The notes beneath the pieces are model-generated. The model did no database searches and was not told where the DNA came from. It worked only from the letters and a program-made list of their open reading frames with translations. Shown here one piece after another: positions 18,579 to 26,836 of a DNA stretch of 64,000 bases (positions are counted from its first letter, which is position 1; the number at the start of each line of letters is the position of its first letter). The position numbers and the translations under genes are program-made. The stretch is from positions 248,001 to 312,000 of the forward strand of contig NZ_JAHEPS010000002.1 of assembly GCF_018596335.1 (NCBI RefSeq). Direction: 5' to 3'. This stretch comes from Shewanella jiangmenensis (lineage in GTDB: Bacteria > Pseudomonadota > Gammaproteobacteria > Enterobacterales > Shewanellaceae).

Positions 18579-18992
18579 ATGTATAACACGGCGAAGAAAC
18601 AGATTTGGTGGGGCGAGTTAAGAACGGCCCGCGGCACTGCTGTTGTCGTTCATGACAATCAGCTGCCCGAAGCCTCTGCTGGACGTATCTATCTGTATAA
18701 CACTGAGCGCAAAACCATCATTGAGTATGTCGAAGACATAGTTAAGCCAAACCTGCACGACCTTGACGATGCTTCAGCCAAGTCTGCTGAAGGTAAGTTC
18801 GGTGGTGAATGGAAGGCCGCTCGCGCTGCTTTCATGGATAAGCATCAAACACGTGTTAACCTGTCCAACGTGAAAGAAACCTCAGGCGGCGGCCGCAGTA
18901 AGGCCAAGGCAGATGTAGAGCCTGAGTATGAAGACTTGAGCGAAGGCGGCGAAGACTTTAGTGACGAGTGGGCTGAAGATTTCGACGATTGA
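18579..18992 (+). CDS. Conserved-looking protein of unknown function, acidic tail
   Basis: A 137-residue protein I cannot assign. It starts MYNTAKKQIWWGELRTARG, with a compact N-terminal half of mixed strands and helices, a basic middle (GGGRSKAKAD) and a strongly acidic end (EYEDLSEGGEDFSDEWAEDFDD). No signal peptide or membrane segment. ATG 18579 has AAAAGG at a suitable distance; TTG 18570 is too close to it. Codon use resembles highly expressed neighbours. It could be a nucleic-acid or protein-binding adaptor; that is a guess from charge pattern only. Confidence 0.7.
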   Translation: MYNTAKKQIWWGELRTARGTAVVVHDNQLPEASAGRIYLYNTERKTIIEYVEDIVKPNLHDLDDASAKSAEGKFGGEWKAARAAFMDKHQTRVNLSNVKETSGGGRSKAKADVEPEYEDLSEGGEDFSDEWAEDFDD

Positions 18993-19351
18993 TGCTTGGC
19001 TTCGGTGACGCTGTCGGCCCGCCCGGGCCGACGCGGCCATTGCCTGAAACCGCGCTTTTTCCCGCTTGACGCGTTTTATCTCAAACGCTGTTTTTCTCCG
19101 TGTTGCCCTATGAGGTCTCTGCCGCTTGTCAGCGCAGGCCCCTGTCATTACCCGCTATTCGGACTTCAGTCCACCGCTGTGGTCTTTTAACCGCGAATTG
19201 CACTCATCCTTGATGCTCGCTGAGCATTGAATCAACAACAACCCTGCCAACATAGCCCAGCCAGCAACAGCTCCGCCAGCAACAGCTCCGCCCAAATCTG
19301 TCAGGCTTTGCGCCGCGCTAAGCTGCCACGGCGCCTGGCTTTCGATTGGTC
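18993..19351. other. Spacer with hairpin and 15-bp duplication
   Basis: A perfect hairpin GTCGGCCC/GGGCCGAC with a 4-base loop lies at 19013-19032 without a T-run, so it is a weak terminator candidate. A 15-bp exact duplication (ccagcaacagctccg) is at 19261-19290. No gene is seen. Confidence 0.6.
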
Positions 19352-20380
19352 TTACTCTGTCGTATCAAACTGATAGCGGCTGATGTGGTGGTAAATGTCG
19401 CCCGGCATCAGCCAGCCCTTGCCCAGATGGGGTTGATTGGGGCTGTCGGGGATAAGCTGCGGCTCGAGGCACACGGCCTGATATGACCTGAGCCGCTTGC
19501 CCTGGCGTCCGGGTTCACCTTCGAGGAAATTGGCGCCATAGAGCTGAATGCTCGGTTGATTGGTGTAAAGCCGCATTAACCGACCTGCGTGGGGCGCGGC
19601 AAGCTCGGCGGCAAGGATGAGTTCATTGCCAGGATTATCCAGCAAATAGCAATGATCGAACCCTTTGGTATCGGCAATTTGCGGCGCGTGGCGACCATCG
19701 CCCAGGCGGGTCGGGCGACGTAAATCGAGGGCTGTGCCTGCGACATCGGCCACCGAGGTCGGAATGCCGCTGGGGTCCATGGTCAGGAAGCGCTGACTGT
19801 GCATACACACCAGATTATCGTCTGTGGTCTCCCGACCATCGAGATTGAAATAGCTGTGCTGTGTCAGACTCACCGGGCAGGGTTTGTCGGTCACGGCCAT
19901 GATTTCAACATAGAGATTGTTGCCTGCGAGGCGGTAGTCGAGCTGCACCGAGCAATTGCCGGGAAAGCCCATGTCACCGTCGGGACTCTTCAGGCTTAAG
20001 CGCACGCCGTCGTTGAGCAGTCCCAAAGCCCAGTTTTTGCGGTTGAAGCCTTCGGTGCCGCCGTGCAGGCAGTTGCCCGCCTGATTCACCTTGAGCTGCC
20101 ACTGCGCGCCTGCGTGGGTGAGTTTGCCGCCGGCGATGCGGTTGGCGAAGCGGCCGGCTATGGCGCCAAGGTGGGCGTTTTGGGCAAGGTAGTCTTCGGC
20201 GCTGTCGCAGCCAAGCACTATGTTGGCGCGCTCGCCGTCAGCACCCGGCACCCACAGGGAGCGGATGATGCCGCCAAGGCTCAGCACTTCAATGGCAAGC
20301 TGGCCGTTATCCAGCTGAATTCGTTCGATTTCGCCGCCTCTGGGATCCTGCCAGGGCTCAAGCACCGTATGACGCACCAT
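19352..20380 (-). CDS. galM: Aldose 1-epimerase (galactose mutarotase)
   Basis: A 342-residue protein that interconverts alpha and beta anomers of galactose or glucose. Expected features are present: GRFANRIAGGKL, NCLHGGTEGFNRK, the catalytic His in TQHSYFNL, and the catalytic Glu in AVCLEPQ. Full length, with no signal peptide, so cytosolic. It lies downstream of galK on the same strand, 280 bases apart with repeats between, so cotranscription is possible but not certain. No galT or galE is in the window. Confidence 0.93.
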   Translation of the reverse strand: MVRHTVLEPWQDPRGGEIERIQLDNGQLAIEVLSLGGIIRSLWVPGADGERANIVLGCDSAEDYLAQNAHLGAIAGRFANRIAGGKLTHAGAQWQLKVNQAGNCLHGGTEGFNRKNWALGLLNDGVRLSLKSPDGDMGFPGNCSVQLDYRLAGNNLYVEIMAVTDKPCPVSLTQHSYFNLDGRETTDDNLVCMHSQRFLTMDPSGIPTSVADVAGTALDLRRPTRLGDGRHAPQIADTKGFDHCYLLDNPGNELILAAELAAPHAGRLMRLYTNQPSIQLYGANFLEGEPGRQGKRLRSYQAVCLEPQLIPDSPNQPHLGKGWLMPGDIYHHISRYQFDTTE

Positions 20381-20413
20381 GTCTGTCTTCCTTGTTGTGT
20401 GAACAGCCGACTT

Positions 20414-20499
20414 AGCGTAGCGGCTTAAGAGTCAGCGTAGCGGCTTAGAGAAAGCGCGTTAAGTCAACGCACTCTGACACGCTAAAGGACACGCTAAAG
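20414..20499. repeat. Direct repeats between galK and galM
   Basis: agcgtagcggctta occurs at 20414 and 20434 (period 20). gacacgctaaag is exactly doubled at 20476-20499. No gene lies in this 280-base gap. Confidence 0.75.
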
Positions 20500-20659
20500 C
20501 CTGTCGTAACGCCAGTCAGGGTAAGGCTTGGCAATATAACCCAAAGGCCATTGGCGCTGAAGTGAGTGCAAACGTATGCGCGGCGATAATACTGCTGCCG
20601 CGCCTTAGCGTCACAGCGCCAGTGCCTCGCGGCAGGCGCTTTTTGTTTCAGAGGCTGGC

Positions 20660-21808
20660 TCAGGCGTCGATGCGTCCGGCGCCTTCGCTGGCGGCGCACA
20701 TGTACACCTGCGGCTCAAGTCCGGTCTTTTGCGGGTATTCAGATTCTACCGCGTGGATCACCGCGTCGGTCAAATCATGCTCCACCAGGGCCACCACGCT
20801 GCAGCTGTCGGTCATGCGCACGCCGCCGCGCTCGCCTACGGCGCTCGCGATAACCTGCACCAGAATGTCGATTTCCGGTACCTTGAGGTCAAAGTCGTCC
20901 CGCAGCGAGGCGTGGGATTGGGCCATCAGTTCAGAAAGGCGCGCCACATCACCCCGTTTGAGGGCGCGGCAGGCGCTTTGGGTGCGTTGATTTTCAGTCA
21001 CCACATGGCGGGCTCGTTTGAACAGCGGCTCGGCGAGGGTGCCTTTGGCGCCTTCAAGGTCGCTCCATTGCAAATCTCTGAGGGAATCAAGACCGAAAAA
21101 GTCGGCGGCGGCGCGGCATTCATCGACGCGATCGCGAAACGCGCCCTCGAGCTGCTTGGGATCCAGCGGCGAGTGCACAATGATAAGGCTTAAATTTTCA
21201 GGAATGGGTACCGCTTCGCAGTCAAGGTCGAGGCAGTCGATAAGCAGCGCCGCGTCGGCTTCGGCGAGCGCGCTGGTCATGTGATCCATAATGCCGCAGG
21301 CATAACCCTGAGCCCGGCTTTCGCCGCGTTGGGCAAGCTGGGCTATGGCCATAGGTGACAGGTGCAGTTGGCTGGTGTCGTTGATGGCGGTGCCAAAGGC
21401 GATTTCCAGCGCTCCTGAGGAAGAAAGCCCGGCGCCCATGGGCACGCTGCTGACCACGGCCAAATCCAGCCCTTTTGGGGTCAGTCCGGTGTGGGCCAAT
21501 GCCTGAGTGAAGCTTTTGAGGTAGTTAACCCAGTCGCCACCGGCGGTCACTTCCCCTTCTTCTTCAAACACCCATTCGCGCAGCTCACCCGGAAAGGCTT
21601 CGGTCACGACCCGGAACAAATAGTCATCGCGGCGTTTTACCGCAATCACGGTATGAAAGTTAATGGCCGCCGGCAGCACAAAACCGTCGTTGTAGTCGGT
21701 GTGGTCGCCAATCAAATTGACCCGTCCCGGCGCCTGATAGCAGGCATCGGCCTTGGTTCCGAAGGTTTGAACAAACAGCTTGGTGGCGCGCTGCGCAGGG
21801 TTCGACAT
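20660..21808 (-). CDS. galK: Galactokinase with altered motif III
   Basis: A 382-residue GHMP kinase, the same length as E. coli GalK; it phosphorylates galactose at C1. The galactokinase signature GRVNLIGDHTDYNDGF (Asp where Glu is usual) and motif II VPMGAGLSSSGALE are intact. Motif III is not: GGVRMT is followed by DSCSVVAL instead of GGGFGGCxVAL, so the Gly-rich loop is replaced and about three residues shorter. Reading frame on both sides is normal, so this is not a simple frameshift. ATG 21808 gives the usual start MSNPAQ; ATG 21823 is possible. Activity should be tested rather than assumed. Confidence 0.9.
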   Translation of the reverse strand: MSNPAQRATKLFVQTFGTKADACYQAPGRVNLIGDHTDYNDGFVLPAAINFHTVIAVKRRDDYLFRVVTEAFPGELREWVFEEEGEVTAGGDWVNYLKSFTQALAHTGLTPKGLDLAVVSSVPMGAGLSSSGALEIAFGTAINDTSQLHLSPMAIAQLAQRGESRAQGYACGIMDHMTSALAEADAALLIDCLDLDCEAVPIPENLSLIIVHSPLDPKQLEGAFRDRVDECRAAADFFGLDSLRDLQWSDLEGAKGTLAEPLFKRARHVVTENQRTQSACRALKRGDVARLSELMAQSHASLRDDFDLKVPEIDILVQVIASAVGERGGVRMTDSCSVVALVEHDLTDAVIHAVESEYPQKTGLEPQVYMCAASEGAGRIDA

Positions 21809-21825
21809 GCTCACTGATCCCATTG

Positions 21826-21838
21826 ATAACCGGGTTAT
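21826..21838. promoter_or_regulatory. Inverted repeat just upstream of galK
   Basis: ATAACC-G-GGTTAT, a perfect odd-length palindrome 18 bases before the galK ATG. It could be an operator or overlap the alternative start. It does not look like a GalR/LacI site. Another inverted repeat, GTATGGC/GCCATAC, lies at about 21845-21864. Confidence 0.3.
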
Positions 21839-21927
21839 TCTTATGTATGGCACGAAAGCCATACTTTTCTGAGTTATACCATGTCTGACCGAGGTGGAAA
21901 ACTGAGATTTTTGCGTGACGCGAACAA

Positions 21928-21954
21928 ACAAAAACGCCGCACAGTGGCGGCGTT
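21928..21954 (-). terminator. Terminator of the Kef-type antiporter gene
   Basis: Stem AACGCCGC/GCGGCGTT with a 6-base loop. On the minus strand a T-run follows. It separates the antiporter transcript from galK. Confidence 0.85.
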
Positions 21955-21974
21955 TCGAGGTGCAGTGGCGGCCG

Positions 21975-23564
21975 TTATTTTGCCGTCGGCGCCAGCAGCT
22001 CTTCGGATACGTGATCCACAAAACCGGCACCGGCCGCTTCGTACAGGTTGTAAACACTGTGAACGCCAGACTCTTTAAGGGATTCAACGTGTTCGGCGTA
22101 CTGGACAATGGCGCTTATCTTGCCCTGATAGTCCTGCTTTTTAAGCTGCTCTACCGCAAACAGGTTGCCTGTGTGGTGCGGCATGGCAAGCAGCACCAGC
22201 TCCAGATTGGGGGCGCGGTCGAGCTTTTCCCAGAAGTCGGTATCCGAGGCATCACCCTGCACCACGTTGCGGCCCTGTGCGCGGTGGTACTCAACCAGCT
22301 CCTGTTTGTGCTCGATGCCGAGGATTTCACCATCGAAGCGCTGGCGCAGTTCGTCATAGGCGCCGGAGCCAATCCGGCCCATACCCAGAATCAAAAAGCG
22401 TGGGTTGCCGATGGGAATGGGTCTGTCTTCAGGGTGCAGCGGCGGACGCTCCATGCGTCTGAGCGGGCTTTGATAACGCTGATAAATCTGTCCGACCAGA
22501 TTGTTAAGCGGCGCCGCCAGCAAAAAGCTGAACGACAGTGCCACCGCGATGATAATCAGCCACTGGGATGGCAACCAGCCCTTGGAGGCCGCCACCGCCG
22601 CCACAATCAAACCGAATTCGCTGTAGTTGCCAAGGTTGAATGAGGCCAGCATCGAGGTGCGCGAACGCAGCTTGAAGCGGGTCAGCAGCACCACAAACAG
22701 CCACACTTTAAACGGCAGCAGCGCCACCAAAAGACCGGCCAGTGCCACATCTTCAAGGCTCGGCAGGCCGTTCAGGCCAATGGTGAGGAAGAAGGCGACC
22801 AGGAAGAGTTCTTTAAAATAAAACAGCGACTTGGCAAGCTCGGATGCCTTGGGGTGCCCTGCGAGCAGCACGCCGATGAGCAGTGCGCCGAGGTCGGGCT
22901 TAAGGCCGACGGCTTCAAACAGCCAGGCGCCCAGCACCAGTGCCATAACCAGGCCAAACAGTACCAAGAGTTCGCCATGGCCAACGCGGTCAAAGGCGCG
23001 GTAAATCAGTGGTTTGGCAAATGGCAGCAACAGCAGGCCGAAGGCCCATACCGATGGCACTTCGCCCTTGGAGACGGTAAGAAAGGCCACCGCAAAGATG
23101 TCCTGCATAATCAGGATACCGATGGCGACCCGGCCGTAGAGGGTCTGCATATCGCCCTTGTCTTCCAATACCTTGACCGCAAATACGGTGGACGAGAAGC
23201 TTAAGGCAAAGGCCAGCAGCGACAGCTGCGACAGGTCAAGGTCGGTCAACTGACTTAAGCCAAGCAGGCCAAAGAGCTTGAGCACAGGCACCAGAAACAG
23301 CATGGTGCCGACCAGATGCAAGCTGGCACCGGCCCAGACTTCGGCCTTGAACAGGCTGCGGATATCGAGCTTAAGACCGATGGCGAACAGCAGCAGGGTA
23401 ACACCGAGGTCGGCAAACTGCTGCAGCAGCGGCAGGCTCGACTCTTCGATGCCAAACATAAACAGGACGAAGCCTGCCACCAGATAACCAATCAGCGGCG
23501 GCAAGCCTACGCGGTTGACCAATAAACCGCAGGCAAGAGTGATGATGAGAATGGCCGGTTCCAT
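21975..23564 (-). CDS. CPA2-family cation:proton antiporter with TrkA-N domain (Kef-like)
   Basis: A 529-residue inner-membrane protein. About 12 hydrophobic segments make up the Na/H exchanger fold (GYLVAGFVLF, LLLFAIGLKLD, ALSFSSTVFAVKVLED, LMQDIFAV). A C-terminal nucleotide-binding TrkA-N domain starts at RFLILGMGRIGSGAYDEL. It probably mediates K+ or Na+ efflux in exchange for protons, gated by nucleotide or ligand. It is shorter than KefB/KefC and matches the YbaL/Kef-like group. ATG 23564 is behind AAGGAG. Confidence 0.87.
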   Translation of the reverse strand: MEPAILIITLACGLLVNRVGLPPLIGYLVAGFVLFMFGIEESSLPLLQQFADLGVTLLLFAIGLKLDIRSLFKAEVWAGASLHLVGTMLFLVPVLKLFGLLGLSQLTDLDLSQLSLLAFALSFSSTVFAVKVLEDKGDMQTLYGRVAIGILIMQDIFAVAFLTVSKGEVPSVWAFGLLLLPFAKPLIYRAFDRVGHGELLVLFGLVMALVLGAWLFEAVGLKPDLGALLIGVLLAGHPKASELAKSLFYFKELFLVAFFLTIGLNGLPSLEDVALAGLLVALLPFKVWLFVVLLTRFKLRSRTSMLASFNLGNYSEFGLIVAAVAASKGWLPSQWLIIIAVALSFSFLLAAPLNNLVGQIYQRYQSPLRRMERPPLHPEDRPIPIGNPRFLILGMGRIGSGAYDELRQRFDGEILGIEHKQELVEYHRAQGRNVVQGDASDTDFWEKLDRAPNLELVLLAMPHHTGNLFAVEQLKKQDYQGKISAIVQYAEHVESLKESGVHSVYNLYEAAGAGFVDHVSEELLAPTAK

Positions 23565-23690
23565 GATACTCCTTGTCATAGTGTGCCAGCGGCAACATCC
23601 ACCGATGTGCCGCCACGAATTCAGGCGAAGGTAAAGTCTGCTTTTGTCAGCAAATCAACCAGCTTATAGCATCTGGGTTAGCTGAAAATG

Positions 23691-23723
23691 AAAAAGGGCA
23701 AACTTTGTCGCAACAGTTTGCCC
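23691..23723 (-). terminator. Terminator of cutA-dsbD
   Basis: Stem GGGCAAACT/AGTTTGCCC with a 10-base loop, followed by TTTTT on the minus strand. Confidence 0.88.
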
Positions 23724-23746
23724 GTTTTGAGACTCAGATCAAAGGA

Positions 23747-25561
23747 TTACTGCTTGGGTTTGTGCAGCAGATCCAGATGAGCGGCAAATTCCTTCGGCCC
23801 CATAAAGCCGGTAACGCGCAGGTCGTCACGCAGGCCACTTTGCGGATCGAACATCAGCAGGGTTGGCAGGCCCAGCACACCAAAGTTTTCCAGAAGCTCT
23901 ACGTCCACCGCATCGGATTTGGTCACGTCGGCCTGCAGCAGCAGCATGTTGTCGAGGCGCTTTTTCACTTCGGCATCGGGGAAGGTGATGTGCTCAAACT
24001 CTTTACAGGCCACGCACCAGTCGGCGTAAAGGTCGAGCATCACAAACTTGCCCTCAAGGCGGGCAATGGCAAGCTCAGCATTCAGGTCGCCAAGGGACTT
24101 GATGCGCTTAAACTCAACCAGCTCAGCCTTTTTCTGGGCGCTGACGCTTGGGGTCTGGTAGCCAAGGCCACCCATCACCGCCTGGAAGCCGTAAGACACG
24201 GCGCCGAGCAGACCCAGCATCAGCAGCACAGAGCGCACGGTTTGCTTCCAGTTGAATTCGGTCTTTTTGTTCTGATGCAGCAAATAACCGGCAAGGGCCA
24301 CGCCCCACACCGCCCACAGCAGATCCGACACCATACCCGGCCAGATGCGGCCAATCATCATCACAGACACGGCAATCAGCAGGAAGCCGAAGATGGTCTT
24401 GATAACTTCCATCCAGGCGCCGGCGCGGGGCAGCAGCTTACCACCTGAAGTGCCCATCAGCAGCAGCGGCAGGCCCATACCCATGCTGAGCACATACAGC
24501 GCGGCAAAGCCCTGCAGCAAGTCGCCGCTCTGGGCCACATAAATCAGCGCACCGGACAATGGCGCCGTGGTGCAGGGAGAGGCAACCAAACCCGAAATCA
24601 CGCCCATCACAAACACGCCGGCAAGGCTGCCGCCCTGTTGATTGTTGGACAGGCTGTTCATCTTCTCCTGCCAGGAGGAGGGCAGTTTAAGGTCGTACAG
24701 GCCAAACATCGACAGACTGAGCACAAAGAACAGGATAGCAAGGCCAATCAGTACCGCCGGATGTTGCAGCGCGGCCTGGTATTTCATCCCAGCGGATGCC
24801 ACCACCAAACCCAGCAGCGAATAAGTGATGGCCATACCCTGCACATAGGCCATCGACAGGGTAAAGGCGCGGCCGGTGGACAGCTTTTTACCCTGTCCGA
24901 CTATGATGCCGGAGAGGATGGGATACATGGGAAACACGCAGGGAGTGAGCGCAAGACCAACCCCGAGACCGAAGAAAATCAACAAGGTCCAGCCGAGGCT
25001 GCCCTCAGAGAGCATTTGCGCCAGGCTATCCTGCTGTGTCAGCGGGGCTGTGGCTGTTTCGGACGATGCCGATGTGGCGCTGGCCACACCTTCGAGCTTG
25101 CCGTCGTTGGCGGCGACTTCGTTGAGCGGGGTGCTGACCTTGGTCGGCGGGAAGCACAGCTTGCCTTCGGCGCAGCCCATAAAGGTGACAGTCAGTTCGC
25201 TGCCGGCTGCGGCGGACTTCAGTGCCAGCGGCAGCTCAACAAAGGTGTAGTACACCATTTGCTCGCCAAAATACTCATCCTGATGCATCTTGCCTTCGGG
25301 CAGGGCAATCTCGCCAAGCTCGCCGCCACTTAACTCAAACTTGAGTTTGTCGCGGTAGAGGTAGTAACCATCGGCAATCACGAAGGATAATCTGAGTTGA
25401 TTGCCCTGCTGGGCAGCATCAAACACAAAGGCTTCGTTCACCGGCATCAGATCGGGCTCGCCCTTGAGGAAATCGAATTTTTTACTGAAAGGATCGTTGG
25501 CAAACGCGTTTGGTGCGAGCAGCAGCACAAAGCTGAGCATCAGGGTAAGGATTTTCTTCAT
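23747..25561 (-). CDS. dsbD: Thiol:disulfide interchange protein DsbD
   Basis: A 604-residue inner-membrane electron conduit moving reducing power from cytosolic thioredoxin to periplasmic DsbC and CcmG. All three redox pairs are visible: Cys130 and Cys136 in the periplasmic alpha domain, Cys208 (TPCVFP) and Cys330 (ASPCTTAP) in the eight-helix beta domain, and Cys516-V-A-Cys519 in the thioredoxin-like gamma domain. Signal peptide 1-21. Its ATG overlaps the cutA stop (ATGA), so the two are translationally coupled. Confidence 0.96.
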   Translation of the reverse strand: MKKILTLMLSFVLLLAPNAFANDPFSKKFDFLKGEPDLMPVNEAFVFDAAQQGNQLRLSFVIADGYYLYRDKLKFELSGGELGEIALPEGKMHQDEYFGEQMVYYTFVELPLALKSAAAGSELTVTFMGCAEGKLCFPPTKVSTPLNEVAANDGKLEGVASATSASSETATAPLTQQDSLAQMLSEGSLGWTLLIFFGLGVGLALTPCVFPMYPILSGIIVGQGKKLSTGRAFTLSMAYVQGMAITYSLLGLVVASAGMKYQAALQHPAVLIGLAILFFVLSLSMFGLYDLKLPSSWQEKMNSLSNNQQGGSLAGVFVMGVISGLVASPCTTAPLSGALIYVAQSGDLLQGFAALYVLSMGMGLPLLLMGTSGGKLLPRAGAWMEVIKTIFGFLLIAVSVMMIGRIWPGMVSDLLWAVWGVALAGYLLHQNKKTEFNWKQTVRSVLLMLGLLGAVSYGFQAVMGGLGYQTPSVSAQKKAELVEFKRIKSLGDLNAELAIARLEGKFVMLDLYADWCVACKEFEHITFPDAEVKKRLDNMLLLQADVTKSDAVDVELLENFGVLGLPTLLMFDPQSGLRDDLRVTGFMGPKEFAAHLDLLHKPKQ

Positions 25562-25890
25562 AATTCAGTATTATCTTTTATCCAGTTCAAATAGCCGGGC
25601 AGGGCATGGCTGATGGGCAGGGCGATGATTTCGGGCAACTCATAGGGATGTTGCGCCAAAATAGCCTGCTCGACCTCGCTGTACCTTGCTTGCCGGGTCT
25701 TGATGAATAAGGGGAATTCTGTGTCTTCACACAACTTGCCCTGCCAGCGGTAAAGGGATACCGACGGGCTGCCAAGTTGCACGCAGGCGGCCAGTCCATC
25801 GGTAACCAGGCGCCGACCTATGTCGAGCCCGACCTGCTGTGACGGGCAGCTGGTCATAACCAGAATCGCGTCATCAAGCTGTGATGCCAT
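25558..25890 (-). CDS. cutA: Divalent-cation tolerance protein CutA
   Basis: A 110-residue CutA1 protein, a PII-like trimer. Family landmarks are VMTSCPSQQVG, GLAACVQL, SLYRWQGKL and ELPEIIALP. Its exact role is unsettled despite the copper-tolerance name. The start is ATG 25890 with GGAGA; a GTG-type start four codons upstream is possible. First gene of the cutA-dsbD pair, an arrangement common in gammaproteobacteria. Confidence 0.93.
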   Translation of the reverse strand: MASQLDDAILVMTSCPSQQVGLDIGRRLVTDGLAACVQLGSPSVSLYRWQGKLCEDTEFPLFIKTRQARYSEVEQAILAQHPYELPEIIALPISHALPGYLNWIKDNTEL

Positions 25891-26130
25891 GATCTCTCCC
25901 AAAGTTTAAAACTCCCTTAAGGCAACGGCGTTAGCCTTGGGGGCAGAAAAGATGGCAACACTTTACGTGTTTTGGCCAAGGCTTGCATCAGGATAAGACT
26001 GAAATAGTGATACCGGTTGTTTCCGTCTTGGCTCCTGTTGCGGCGCAGGCGCTGTGCGCAGACTGCACACACTTGATAACTGACCGGCGCGCCCCCATTT
26101 ATCTTACATACCCACCCCGATGAGGCCGAT

Positions 26131-26772
26131 ATGTTTTTTCCTTTAGTACTGATTTTTATCGTAATACCCGTAGTTGAGCTGTGGGTTCTCATTCGGGTTG
26201 GCGAAGTACTCGGCACCTGGAGCACTGTAGCTTTGGTATTGCTGACCGCTGTGGTCGGGGTGTCTTTGGTGCGCAGTCAGGGGGTATCGACCCTGATGGC
26301 CGCTCAGGAAAAACTGTCCCGCGGTGAGGCACCGACCGGCGAGCTGGTCGAAGGCATTATGCTTGCCATGGCCGGGGTGCTGCTGCTTATTCCGGGCTTT
26401 GTGACCGACTTTATCGGCCTGCTGTTACTGTCGCCCTTTACCCGCAAGCCGCTGGCCAAACTCGCATTCAAGCGCATGCAGCTGAAGGTGGTCAATGGCG
26501 CCGGTCAGGGCCCATTTGGACAAGGCCCGTTCGGGCAGGGGCCGTTCGGCCAAGGCCCCTTTGGTCAGGACCCGTTTAATCACAAGCCGCACGGCCGTGA
26601 TAACTATGACGGCGGCAATACCTTTGAAGGTGATTTTGAGCGCACCGACGAGCGTGATGCGCGTAAGCGTTTGGATAACCAACCCTTTTATTCCGAGGAT
26701 GGCGATGCTGAACGTGGTGATACTGGACGTGGTGATGCCGGACGCGGTCCGCAAGGCAATGACCGCCAGTAA
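26131..26772 (+). CDS. fxsA: FxsA family membrane protein
   Basis: A 213-residue inner-membrane protein. The N-terminal 120 residues have the FxsA pattern: an opening hydrophobic helix, LLTAVVGVSLVRSQG, and IPGFVTDFIGLLLLSPF. In E. coli, overproduction alleviates phage T7 exclusion by the F plasmid. The C-terminal tail carries an in-frame 15-bp repeat coding for GQGPF (four or five copies) and a later GD-x-GRG repeat. In E. coli and, from memory, Shewanella, groESL lies just downstream; here a convergent kinase gene does. Confidence 0.9.
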   Translation: MFFPLVLIFIVIPVVELWVLIRVGEVLGTWSTVALVLLTAVVGVSLVRSQGVSTLMAAQEKLSRGEAPTGELVEGIMLAMAGVLLLIPGFVTDFIGLLLLSPFTRKPLAKLAFKRMQLKVVNGAGQGPFGQGPFGQGPFGQGPFGQDPFNHKPHGRDNYDGGNTFEGDFERTDERDARKRLDNQPFYSEDGDAERGDTGRGDAGRGPQGNDRQ

Positions 26773-26792
26773 CTGGCGGTGCTACGTTAATT

Positions 26793-26820
26793 AAAGAGGG
26801 TTGATTAAAAAGGGTTGATT
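26793..26820. repeat. 14-bp tandem duplication after fxsA
   Basis: aaagagggttgatt (26793) and aaaaagggttgatt (26807), followed by a fragment of a third copy. It fills the convergent gap between fxsA and the kinase gene. Confidence 0.75.
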
Positions 26821-26836
26821 AATCAGTGCTCTGTAA

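Noticed and set aside
20660..22108. Upstream extension of galK by 100 codons
   Set aside because: It crosses the antiporter terminator and the galK leader; MSNPAQ gives the normal galactokinase length.
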